DNA of 64,000 nt, taken from Flavobacterium sp. SLB02. Its GTDB lineage: Bacteria; Bacteroidota; Bacteroidia; Flavobacteriales; Flavobacteriaceae. The DNA lies in assembly GCF_009664855.1 (NCBI RefSeq), contig NZ_CP045928.1, forward strand, positions 310,001-374,000, given 5' to 3'. Made by a program: the position numbers and the translations under genes. A model generated the notes under the pieces. It worked only from the letters and a program-made list of their open reading frames with translations. It had not been told where the DNA came from and searched no databases. Shown here piece by piece: positions 44,012 through 54,000 of this stretch (its first letter is position 1; the number at the start of each line of letters is the position of its first letter).

Positions 44012-45322
44012 CTAAATTCCTCCATCTGTTATTGTCCAATTATAGGGAGAGTTTTGTAAAATCATTTTTCCTATTGTTGAATTAGCAGTATGTTTCGCTG
44101 TCCCGAAACTTATGTTTAAATTTGGTTTAACAGGTTTTGAACTCCAACCATTATAAATTGCATCTAAATTTGTTGCCGATAAACCTATTTTACTTCCCAT
44201 AAAATTAGTCATGTTTGTAACATTCAAAATATTCCAATTTCCTATATTTTGGTTAAATGAATTATTTGTAACAAACATACCATTCATTAATGTGACTCTT
44301 GAAACATCCCAATTTCCAATTTGTTGATTAAAAGATGTAGCTTGAAACATTTGAGCCATGTTAGTTACATTTGAAACGTCCCAAGAGCTAATATCTTGAT
44401 TGAATATCAATGCGCCTTGAAACATTGCGTTCATTAATGTAACTTTTGAAACGTCCCAATTCCCAATAGGCTGATTAAATGTATTTGTTCCAAAAAACAT
44501 ATTTCCCATATTGGTTACAGAAGATGTAATCCAGTTATTTATATCAGGATTACCCCCATTATTAAATGAATAAGCTAAAAAAAAAAGATTTGACATATTA
44601 GTAACTTTTGAAACATTCCAAGAACTAATATTTTGGTTAAACGCATCTGCTGATTGAAACATACCTGTCATTGTTGTAACATTCGAAGTATCCCATGATC
44701 CGATATTTTGATTAAACTTTTTTGCATTAAAAAATGAAAGGTTCATATTTGTCACTTGTGAAGTGTTCCAATTCCTAATCGCTTGATTGAATTGAGATGC
44801 TCCATAAAATATGAATGATGTGTTTGTAATTTTTGAAAAATTCCATTCATTCATCCGATTGACTGTAGTTAGATTAGTACATAGATAAAATGCGCCTTCC
44901 ATATTAGTTAATACAGTTGTATCTAAAATATCACTAACTTTTGATAAATCTAAATTAGAACAACCTTGAAAGTAATACCCACGATTTCCTAATCTAAGAT
45001 TTCCCCAACTTAATATATTTAAAAGCTTTAATCTATCACCAGTGTTTAAGAAAGCCCAATTATAACAAATACCTGTTATATTTATTTTATAAATACCTGC
45101 TAAACTATAGGTATGAGTAACTTGTGATTGATTCCAGGATGTTATTGTATCTTTTGTTCCGTCACCCCAGTCTACAATGAAATTATATACCCCTCCATTT
45201 TGAAGGGGTAATTTTATCTGATTTTCTGCGCTTGATCCTGTTGAAATATTATCAGTTTTCCATGTTGAAACAAATTCTTTTTCTGATTCTCGTTTTCCAA
45301 AAACATATTTTTTTATCCCCAT
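44012..45322 (-). CDS. DUF285 / BspA-like repeat protein, possible fibre tip or adhesin
   Basis: This 436-residue protein has an N-terminal tail-attachment part (1-40), a PKD-like domain (about 45-85, FIVDWGDGTKDTITSWNQSQVTHTYSLAG) and seven or more repeats of about 25 residues ending NQNIGSWDTSNVTTM or similar, which define the DUF285 / BspA-type repeat family (surface proteins that bind host proteins and glycans). It has no signal peptide, so it is not secreted by the usual route. It shares a 1-bp stop-start overlap (TAATG) with the fibre at 45322-47490, so it is made together with that fibre. This linkage suggests a virion-borne adhesin or receptor-binding tip. Confidence 0.78.
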   Translation of the reverse strand: MGIKKYVFGKRESEKEFVSTWKTDNISTGSSAENQIKLPLQNGGVYNFIVDWGDGTKDTITSWNQSQVTHTYSLAGIYKINITGICYNWAFLNTGDRLKLLNILSWGNLRLGNRGYYFQGCSNLDLSKVSDILDTTVLTNMEGAFYLCTNLTTVNRMNEWNFSKITNTSFIFYGASQFNQAIRNWNTSQVTNMNLSFFNAKKFNQNIGSWDTSNVTTMTGMFQSADAFNQNISSWNVSKVTNMSNLFFLAYSFNNGGNPDINNWITSSVTNMGNMFFGTNTFNQPIGNWDVSKVTLMNAMFQGALIFNQDISSWDVSNVTNMAQMFQATSFNQQIGNWDVSRVTLMNGMFVTNNSFNQNIGNWNILNVTNMTNFMGSKIGLSATNLDAIYNGWSSKPVKPNLNISFGTAKHTANSTIGKMILQNSPYNWTITDGGI

Positions 45323-47490
45323 TATACACTTAGTATTATTTGGTTGGTATTTCCTAATTTAGTCAGGTTGAAATACTTTTTCTCGGGAGTAATTTCAGGT
45401 TCTCCAAATACCCATTCAATCTGATTTGCCCATTGCCAGGTTAGATTTACACCTTCTAGTGTGATTGCATTAAATGAAAATTCTTCTGTTTTGATAATAG
45501 GCATTCTTACGATACCACTACTTTTAAAAATAATAGTTTGGCCATTCCAATTTTCCTGAATATCTATATCTCCACTTATAATGATTTGTTTGTCTTTTAT
45601 TTGAGCCTTTTCTTCTAAATACTCTTTTGTAATTAAGGATTTATTCCCTCCTGAATCAATTAGAGCATTTGTTAAAGTAGGAGCAAGCAATCTGTTATCA
45701 GCTTCTTTTCTGATTGCAATATGTCCGATTCCATTAGCAAATATTGCTAAGTTAGAATCATCTTGATTCAATCCTTGAACTCCACCTATTATTGTATTAC
45801 CACTTCCTGTAGTTATACCATTATTTCTTTTACCAGTATTAATTGAAATATTATTATTTCCTGTAGTATAATTAAGATCTGCATTTGAAAAGGGGGTTCC
45901 TATTAATACATTCCCTGCTCCGGTTGTTAAATTAAACCCTGATTGAAATCCAATTGTGATATTGTAATCGCCTGTACCAATAGTTGTAACACTAGACCCA
46001 CTTAACCATCCTAATGATGTATTATAATTACCTAAGGCTCCTGCTGCTGCTGCTGTTCCGACAGCAACATTTCCAGTTCCAGTTAAATTATTTACTAAAG
46101 CATTTGTGCCAATACCTAAATTATAACTTCCGGTGGTTAAATATCTTAGAGCTGCCCCACCTATACCTACATTTTGGGTTCCTGTAGTTAGGTTCGCAAG
46201 TGTAATAGATCCAACCCCTGTATTATAACTGCCAGTTGTATTCAAAGCTAATGCAGATCTGCCTATTGCTGTATTTTGAATAGATGTTGTAGCATTCATT
46301 AAAGTGTTTGATCCTAAGGCAGTATTAGTAGCTCCAGTACTATTATTTCCCTTGCCTATTCTAATTCCATTTATAAGTTTATCGGCTCCTCCTAACTCTT
46401 GTAAGGAAGTATTATCAACTATACCTGATTGATTTGCTGAAACAGGGTTGTTTAGTTCATCTGTAGTGGCCAATGTTTTAGCTGTTCCATCGCCTTTAGG
46501 TAAAAATAATTCAGTATTTGCAGTAGTTTCAGAATTAGGTAATATTGAAGTCTGATAAACATCAGGACCAAACTCTTTACCTAACATTAAATATCCTGTG
46601 TTCGCAACTCCCTGAGAAGGAAGAGTCCCAAATCTGCCAAGATCATAATTTTCACCGTAATCTGGTCTAATTTGACTTAATCTAAAAGTAGCTCCCGTGT
46701 CATGTAATCTTATTTCTCCGCCTGAATTATTACCTGCACGTAATGTTTCTTCTAAACTTTGAGGATTTACTTTCGGTATATCATCTAACGTTGCTAAAGT
46801 TTTTGTTTCTTCTTCTGTTGTTATTGCAGGCATTAAAACAGTTGAATAGTTTGCTGTGGTAGCTGGATTCATTTCTAAAGTAGAAAAATGATTTGAATTT
46901 AAGTTACCAAATCCAACACCTTGAGCAAATAAGGCTGTAGTTTCTCCTGTGCTTGAATTGACAAAATCAATTAGTTCGCTATTTAAGGTTAAAGATGCTG
47001 TTTTATTTTCACCTCTAGTGACGGTGCTTGATTGCGTCATTTCAATATTCCGTCCATTAATAGTGTTTGTGTAAACATCATTATCAGCATAACTTTTAAA
47101 TAAAGCAGTTTGAGTTGTTTCATTCCCATTTGACAAAACTTGTTCAAAAGTTAAACCCTCAACGTCTAATGTTATATCGCCAGTTCCTACTATTGGTTCC
47201 CCATTAATAGTTTTAAATTCGGGTTTATTAAGTAATTGACTAAAACCAGATTCGCTATTCCAGTCAGTATTTATTTGCGGTGCATGAGCATTTTTATCAG
47301 CTAAGTGATTATCTAAAATTGTTTTGTCTGCCTTAGATAAAAGTAATTCGTCGATTCCCTCGACATCTTTTACTGGAACTTTTTCAAATTTGTGTCGGAA
47401 GGAATCCCAAGTGTCCCAAAATTGAGTTTGTGTTGGTTTAAGACCGGTTTTAAACCATTGTTTTATGGTATTTAATGTTTGTAAAGCCAT
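45322..47490 (-). CDS. Long tail fibre A (common N-terminus, NTAIG repeats)
   Basis: This 722-residue fibre begins MALQTLNTIKQWFKTGLKPT and keeps the N-terminal block (WDSFRHKFEKVPVKD, LLLSKADKTILDNHLADK, FKTINGEPIVGTGDI, about 1-115) found in two more fibres to the right. About nine repeats of 16-17 residues starting with NTAIG / NTGVG / NVGIG lie at 45860-46330 (about residues 385-545), which look like a trimeric beta-roll. A conserved block (AIRKEADNRLLAPTLTNALI) follows, then a variable tip. No signal peptide. It is the third of three fibres in a tandem array and is probably attached to the baseplate by the shared N-terminus. Confidence 0.82.
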   Translation of the reverse strand: MALQTLNTIKQWFKTGLKPTQTQFWDTWDSFRHKFEKVPVKDVEGIDELLLSKADKTILDNHLADKNAHAPQINTDWNSESGFSQLLNKPEFKTINGEPIVGTGDITLDVEGLTFEQVLSNGNETTQTALFKSYADNDVYTNTINGRNIEMTQSSTVTRGENKTASLTLNSELIDFVNSSTGETTALFAQGVGFGNLNSNHFSTLEMNPATTANYSTVLMPAITTEEETKTLATLDDIPKVNPQSLEETLRAGNNSGGEIRLHDTGATFRLSQIRPDYGENYDLGRFGTLPSQGVANTGYLMLGKEFGPDVYQTSILPNSETTANTELFLPKGDGTAKTLATTDELNNPVSANQSGIVDNTSLQELGGADKLINGIRIGKGNNSTGATNTALGSNTLMNATTSIQNTAIGRSALALNTTGSYNTGVGSITLANLTTGTQNVGIGGAALRYLTTGSYNLGIGTNALVNNLTGTGNVAVGTAAAAGALGNYNTSLGWLSGSSVTTIGTGDYNITIGFQSGFNLTTGAGNVLIGTPFSNADLNYTTGNNNISINTGKRNNGITTGSGNTIIGGVQGLNQDDSNLAIFANGIGHIAIRKEADNRLLAPTLTNALIDSGGNKSLITKEYLEEKAQIKDKQIIISGDIDIQENWNGQTIIFKSSGIVRMPIIKTEEFSFNAITLEGVNLTWQWANQIEWVFGEPEITPEKKYFNLTKLGNTNQIILSV

Positions 47491-47593
47491 GTTTTTTATT
47501 TAGTTATAGATTTTAAAAAATCAACTTTTTTAAATGTTGGTAAAGATTTTCTCTGATTTTGAGATCTTTTTTATTCCTGCTTTTTGGATTTTT

Positions 47594-47785
47594 TTATCTT
47601 TCTTCTGTTGAAAATAACGAAGTAATGCTTGACAATACTGCTGACAAAACCAAACCAATTAATTTGATTCTGTTGATGGTTACCAATGATAATCCTGCAT
47701 CTTGTAAAAGATCGAATTTTGTGTCAACTAAGCCCGTTAAAACAATTAAAAGACTTAAGATTACTGTAATTTTTGATTTATTCAT
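47594..47785 (-). CDS. Small membrane protein between fibre genes
   Basis: This 63-residue protein has two hydrophobic segments: ITVILSLLIVLTGLV (about 5-19) and LIGLVLSAVLSSITSLF (about 41-57). It has a polar linker (KFDLLQDAGLSLVTI) and no signal peptide. Similar short proteins occur in Flavobacterium prophages, as far as I recall. A second holin or pinholin is possible. An alternative is a small anchor protein for the fibres. It is transcribed in the fibre operon. The overlapping forward frame (47559-47831) is a shadow. Confidence 0.6.
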   Translation of the reverse strand: MNKSKITVILSLLIVLTGLVDTKFDLLQDAGLSLVTINRIKLIGLVLSAVLSSITSLFSTEER

Positions 47786-47941
47786 AATTTTTGATTTTGG
47801 GTTGTTTCTTTTGTTATTAAATATTGTGTAAAGTGACCCAACTAGTTAATGCTTTCTACCTCAATCATAATATAATGACTGAAGTAGAAGCTAAATTGTA
47901 GTGTCATAACACTTATAGGGTTATTTAATCTAACATGTTCA

Positions 47942-50900
47942 TTATTGTTTTTCAATCCATGCAGACCAAACTCCGGCTGTTACTGTTCGTATAAAAAATC
48001 TGCCAGCTGAAGCAGTAGATGTGAATGTAATTCTCTGCATTCCGTAATCAGAAATATTATATCTGAATGTTTCTAAAAAGTAATCACCGGTAGCTCCTGC
48101 TATTTGGATGGTATTACCTGCTATTGTCCTCTGCGAGCCAACAGGCGTGTTGTTGAATATGGCATCTGATGATTCTGTCAATGCTGCGGCTACGTTGATT
48201 CCGTTAGTTGAGATAGTTCCATTTACCTCTAGTTTACTTCCGTTATATCCTGCTGTTCCTATAGTAACATTACTATGAAATTGCCCTGTGAACGAAGTTA
48301 TTGACCTTCCTATAAAATTTGTAGCTTTAAGATCTCCATTTTTATTAAGAATTATATTGGTCTCTGGCGGACGAGGAAAGGTATCCATATCAGTTATTTC
48401 TATATTACCAGTTATACCCAGATTACCAGTTATATTAAGGTCGCCCTCTTTAAACTCGTTACCGGTTTTATGTAATACATTGTCGTCATATACGGATATG
48501 TCTCCAGTACCTACTATTGATTGTCCGTTGATAGTTTTGAAATCTGATGTAGTTGCTAATGTTCCAGACTTATCAGGAAATAACAGACTGTTACCTTTTG
48601 TGGGTTCTTCAAATTCTACTATAGTAGTAAAACCTAATGAAGGTTTAGAATACCCAAGTTTTAAACCAGTCCCATTACCCATTGTTATCCCAGAAGAAAT
48701 ATCTAAATCGACTATGTTATTATTTAATATTATATTTTCATCCGTTATAGCTACATAAGAAATTTTGTTACCTTCCAATTGGTTACCTACTATCGCAATA
48801 CCTCCGTTGTCAATAGTTTGTTGTAAATTTTGAGACCCTCCTGTAATATCGTCTGTAGTAGCTAAAGTATAATCTGATCCTTTTGTTTTTACAGGCAATT
48901 TGAAATTACCAACTCCTACGCTAAAATCAAAGTCACTTATAACATCCTGTAATACAACATCAAATTTAGTTATAGAGTTTTTATCATATTCGGTAGATGG
49001 AGTTCCTTGTTGCTTGTCTCTATATACTGTTTTGTCGAATTTTATATCTACAGAATTTGTTTGTAAATTAGGATCTTCATTCAATCTAATGAACTTACCA
49101 ATAGCAATATTCCCATTATCTAATATTTCATCTAAGTTTTGAGAACTACCTTCTGAATGAGCATCTAAATACTCTTTAGTTACTAAAGATTTAGCTCCTC
49201 CTGAATCAATTAAAGCATTCGTTAATGTAGGAGCAAGCAATCTGTTATCAGCTTCTTTTCTAATTGCAATATTTCCATTACCATCAGATATGATGGCTAA
49301 GTTAGAATCATCAGAATTAAGTCCTGTAACATTACCTATTATAGTATTATTATTTCCAGTAACAATACCTGGCCTAACATTCCCTTGCTTAACTATAAGA
49401 TTATAATTACCACTAGTTAACTCTGAACCACTATTTACGCTTTGAATTGTTACATTATTAGAACCTGAAGTAAGATCTTTATTTGATTGATAGCCTAATG
49501 AAATATTAAATTCTCCTGTAGCAGTTTCGCTTGTAGAACCATTAGCTAAATATCCAATTGATGTATTTTTACCACCTGTAACACTTCCACCTGCATTTGC
49601 TCCTACTGCTGTATTGAATGATTGAGTTGTTAATTTTCCTAACGCTGAATTACCAACACCCATATTGAATGATCCAGTAGTAATTGTTCTTAGTGATGAT
49701 GCACCAATTCCAACATTTGAAGATCCTGTTGTTAATGCATTTAGAGCGAATGACCCAATTCCTGTATTAGCAGGTGCAGATGTGGCTAAAGGCATAACAC
49801 TTCTGCCAATAGCTGTATTGTTAGTTCCTCCGGTTATCGTGCTTCCTAAAGAATTATTTCCAAAAACTGTATTAGTAACAACTTGTAAATTACCTGCTCC
49901 AACTCTTATACCATTAATTAGTTTATCTTCTCCTCCTAACTCTTGTAAAGGTGTATTATCAACTATGCCTGATTGAGTTGCTGAAACTACCTGATCTGTA
50001 GCTAATTTATATGGAGTACTGCTATCTGGCATTTCTGGAAAACTAAAAACATTTTGTCCTGTAGATTCTCTATCAAAAATTAATTTTAAATTTTTATCTG
50101 CTTTACTCCAGTTGATGTTATCACCATTGTACTGAATAACTTCTTCGAGCGGACCATCAATGGATAAGTTTTTAGAATCTATTGTAGCACTATATTCTTC
50201 ATTTAAAAATACAATTGGCTGAGTAAGGGATTTATTGTCTGAATTTAATACCTGATCTAATGTAGGAATTGCTGAACTAATAGTAATATCTCCTTCTCCA
50301 ACTATCTCTTCTCCATTAATTGTTTTAAAATCTTCTTTAGCAGCTAATGTAATTTCTGTACCTTCAGTTACAGGTAAATTTATCGTGCTAACGCCTGTCG
50401 AAGATGTATTAATTCGTAAATATGATTCAGCAGTATCCCGATTAAAAAATATACCTTGAGGGTTTATCGAAACATGTTGACTATCATCATGTGTAAAAAC
50501 ACCAGCAGAATCAATACCTGCTAACAGATTTGAGTTACTATCGGTTAAACGTATAGATCTGGAATCTATGCTTGTTTTTAACCAATTATAGTAGTCATCG
50601 TTAAAGATTATACTGTTTGTGGTCTCATTACCATTACCTAACGTTGTTTGTAAATTCTGAGCTCCGCCTGCTTCAATAACTATATCTCCACCGCCTGTCA
50701 ATGGCTCCCCATTAATAGTTTTAAATTCGGGTTTATTAAACAATTGACTAAAACCAGATTCACTATTCCAATCCGTATTTACTTGTGGTGCATGTGCAAT
50801 TTTATCGGCGAGGTGATTATCTAAAACGACTTTGTCAGCCTTAGATAAAAGCAATTCGTCAATTCCTTCAATATCTTTTACGGGAACTTTTTCAAATTTG

Positions 50901-50998
50901 TGACGGAAAGAATCCCAGGTATCCCAAAATTGTTGTTGTGATGGTTTAAGACCAGTTTTAAACCATTGTTTTATGGTATTTAATGTTTGTAAAGCCAT
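47942..50998 (-). CDS. Long tail fibre B (pyocin-knob-like tip)
   Basis: This 1018-residue fibre has the same N-terminus as fibre C, identical to it at DNA level for 707 bp (see repeat). The middle (residues about 385-545, 49440-49870) has about nine 17-residue repeats such as NTAIGRSVM, NTGIGSFAL and NVGIGASSL. The C-terminal block carries FKTINGQSIVGTGDI a second time and ends with GMQRITFTSTASAGRFFIRT and VWSAWIEKQ. That end resembles the knob domain seen at the tip of R-type pyocin fibres. It is probably a receptor-binding fibre. The gene lies 70 bp after fibre C. No terminator was seen between them. Confidence 0.82.
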   Translation of the reverse strand: MALQTLNTIKQWFKTGLKPSQQQFWDTWDSFRHKFEKVPVKDIEGIDELLLSKADKVVLDNHLADKIAHAPQVNTDWNSESGFSQLFNKPEFKTINGEPLTGGGDIVIEAGGAQNLQTTLGNGNETTNSIIFNDDYYNWLKTSIDSRSIRLTDSNSNLLAGIDSAGVFTHDDSQHVSINPQGIFFNRDTAESYLRINTSSTGVSTINLPVTEGTEITLAAKEDFKTINGEEIVGEGDITISSAIPTLDQVLNSDNKSLTQPIVFLNEEYSATIDSKNLSIDGPLEEVIQYNGDNINWSKADKNLKLIFDRESTGQNVFSFPEMPDSSTPYKLATDQVVSATQSGIVDNTPLQELGGEDKLINGIRVGAGNLQVVTNTVFGNNSLGSTITGGTNNTAIGRSVMPLATSAPANTGIGSFALNALTTGSSNVGIGASSLRTITTGSFNMGVGNSALGKLTTQSFNTAVGANAGGSVTGGKNTSIGYLANGSTSETATGEFNISLGYQSNKDLTSGSNNVTIQSVNSGSELTSGNYNLIVKQGNVRPGIVTGNNNTIIGNVTGLNSDDSNLAIISDGNGNIAIRKEADNRLLAPTLTNALIDSGGAKSLVTKEYLDAHSEGSSQNLDEILDNGNIAIGKFIRLNEDPNLQTNSVDIKFDKTVYRDKQQGTPSTEYDKNSITKFDVVLQDVISDFDFSVGVGNFKLPVKTKGSDYTLATTDDITGGSQNLQQTIDNGGIAIVGNQLEGNKISYVAITDENIILNNNIVDLDISSGITMGNGTGLKLGYSKPSLGFTTIVEFEEPTKGNSLLFPDKSGTLATTSDFKTINGQSIVGTGDISVYDDNVLHKTGNEFKEGDLNITGNLGITGNIEITDMDTFPRPPETNIILNKNGDLKATNFIGRSITSFTGQFHSNVTIGTAGYNGSKLEVNGTISTNGINVAAALTESSDAIFNNTPVGSQRTIAGNTIQIAGATGDYFLETFRYNISDYGMQRITFTSTASAGRFFIRTVTAGVWSAWIEKQ
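50271..50977. repeat. 707-bp direct repeat, copy in fibre B
   Basis: Every line I compared is identical to 53869-54575 (offset 3598). It covers the 5' coding part of fibres B and C. Outside it, single differences begin at once (a/g at 50978 and t/c at 50270). Recombination between the copies would delete or exchange 3.6 kb and create new fibre tips. Confidence 0.9.
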
Positions 50999-51068
50999 AT
51001 TTTTTTATTATGTAGTTTTAGATTTTGCTAAATTCAGTACTAATTAGTTTTTAGTTAAATTATGATTA

Positions 51069-54000
51069 TCATGGATATTTACTTGTAACTATATAGTTAG
51101 TTCCGTCATTTATTAATGTAACCCCATCATTAGCTTGTATTTCGTAATCGCTTTCTAAATTACCTTGATATAGTATTTGCAAATTTCTGTTTTTACAATT
51201 TATGATAGTATTTCCTAACGGATTTCCTGTTATATAAAAGATAGCCCCAACCGAATCAGTTACATTTGGTAGAGTTATGGTTTTATTTATTGCTAAAACT
51301 GTTATAAATCTAGTAGCATAACCATCAGGTATAGTAAAATCATCAGATATACGGCTTATCTTAGGTAATATATCATCTAAGGTCGCTATAGTGTAAGCTT
51401 CGGCTCTTAAAGGTTTAGCAGGTATCAATATCTCAACTCCAGGACTTGTAGGTTCTGCAAAGGAAAGGTTGGTAGATTTGGGAGTTCCTGATAACATATC
51501 CCTTTTAACCATCAAAGAGATATTAGATAAGTTCATTTCTAAGGTACTTTGTTTATCTCCATCATTATATGAATTAGTTACAGTAAATACATCTGGATAT
51601 TGTTGCATACTGGTAAATCTATGTCCAGATCCTGAAACTCCATTATCTAATAAAAATTGGTTACTTACAAAACTCTCTCCGCCTTCTAATAGAGATATTG
51701 TACTGCTTGCTTTAGTGGCTGTATTTTTATTTGTATCTATTAGTTTTTGCAAAGTAATATCATCTGTCGTTGCTAATTTGTAAGTTAAATTATCCCCGTT
51801 AACTTTAGCTGGTATTTCATAAGCAACAGTACCCGATAAATTAGTATTATCCTCAAACCTTAAAATAGACATACTACTACCTAGTATCGACCCGTCTTCA
51901 TTTAATCTATTTAATTGTACTGACATAGTTGGGTTTCCATTAGTACTTCCAATTGCTCCATTTTTATAAACATCAGGTTGTGTTATTCCAACATCTTCTG
52001 ACTGCATAGTAACTCCATTTTCTGACATACTAAAAAGTCCTGTTTGTACAGGATATCCTAAATATGGAGCTAATGTTGTAGATTTTTTCTCAATCCAAGG
52101 TTCTGATCTAAAGTCTATATTTAATGAAGTATCAAGAGAAGTATAAGATGCACCATTATCTAAGGTTTGTTGCAAATCTTGCGAGCCTCCACCGATTTCA
52201 ACATTCCCAGTTCCTAGAATAGACTCTCCGTTTACTGTTTTAAAATCGCTTCTTAAGGCTACCGTTCCAGTTTTTGCAGGTAAAACTACCTCGTAATTAC
52301 CTAGTGGGTTTGTACTAAAAGTTAGTTGTTTTGAGTATGGAACTCCATCTACTGTACTTGTGCTAATTATAACATCTGAACCTATTTTAACTTCGTTATC
52401 AGTGGTTTTATTTGTCATAATTAAAGGAAAAGTATTTGAGGCTTGCAATTCTATTTTACCCTCCGAATCCTCCATATTTACGAGTGCATTAGACACGTCT
52501 AACTGCATAGATCTACCACCACTCCCTGTAAGCATTATAGATTTATCAGTTGATTCATTTCCCGAACCTAACACTTGATCTAAAGTTGGAGTTGTTCCAC
52601 CTGAATGAGCGTCTAAATACTCTTTAGTCACTAAGGATTTATTACCGCCTGAATCAATTAGAGTATTTGTTAATGTCGGAGCTAATAATCTGCCATCAGT
52701 TTCTTTTCTGATTGCGATATTTCCACTACCATCTGACAATATAACTAAGTTTGAAGCATCTGTAGGTAATCCTGTAATACCTCCAACGATTGTATTACAG
52801 TTACCTGTCTTTATTCCTGCATTATTTTTTCCTGAATTTATTACGATGTTATTGCTTCCTGAGCTTACAGTTCCACCTTCCTGAGTTTCTAATAATATAT
52901 TAGCTGATCCTGATGTAAGATCTCTACCCGCTTGGTACCCAATAGCTATATTACTACTTCCTGTATTTGTTACTGTTGCACCTCCAAGAGCTAAATATCC
53001 AAGAGCTGTGTTTTTTTCTCCTGTAGTAATTGCTGACCCAGCGTCATTACCTATTCCTACATTTTTCCCTCCTGTAGTTAAATTATAAAGAGAGTTTGAC
53101 CCGACTGCTGTATTAAATGTTGTATTAGTTGCAAGATTTAAACTATTTGAGCCTATTGCAGTATTAGAATTTCCTGTAGTTAATTTTGCTAATGCTTGAA
53201 CACCTAAAGCTGTATTGTAACCTAAACCTGTTGTAAAATTATATAGAGAAAATGCTCCTACTGCTGTATTAAAACCGACAATGTTTGTTCTTAATGCACC
53301 ATATCCCAATCCCGTATTATAAGTTCCTATTGCATTCTCTCTTAATGAGAGTGCTCCAACTCCTGTATTACCAATTCCTGTAGTATTTTTACTTAACACT
53401 GAAGCTCCAATGGCTGTATTATTTGTGCCAGTAGAATTAAGAGATAATGCAGTATAGCCTAAAGCTGTGCTATTATTAACTGCGCCTGCTCCTCTACCTA
53501 TTCTAACAAGATTTATGATTTTATCAACTCCTCCAAGTTCTTGTAAAGGCGTATTATTAACGATACCTGATTGAGTTGCTGAAACTACCTGATCTGTAGC
53601 TAATTTATAAGGAGCACTACTATCTGGCATCTCAGGGAAAGTAAAAGTATTTTGTCCTGCTGATTTTCCATCAAAAAGTAATTTTAAATTTTTCTCTCCT
53701 TTACTCCAGTTTATGTTATCTCCATTGTATTGGATACCTTCTCCGAGTGGACCATCAATTGATAAGTTTTTAGAATCTATTGTAGCACTATATTCTTCGT
53801 CTAAAAATACAATTGGCTGAGTAAGGGATTTATTGTCTGAATTTAAGACCTGATCTAATGTTGGAATCGCTGAACTAATAGTAATATCTCCTTCTCCAAC
53901 TATCTCTTCTCCATTAATTGTTTTAAAATCTTCTTTAGCAGCTAATGTAATTTCTGTACCTTCAGTTACAGGTAAATTTATCGTGCTAACGCCTGTCGAA

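Noticed and set aside
47559..47831. Forward-strand frame of 90 codons opposite the small membrane protein
   Set aside because: It is opposite to the operon and its hydrophobic ends mirror the two segments of the reverse-strand gene, so it is a shadow.
52890..53465. Regularly spaced repeats in fibre genes that look like a CRISPR array
   Set aside because: The period of about 51 bp is in frame with 17-residue NTAIG-type protein repeats, units are degenerate at DNA level, and no cas gene is present.
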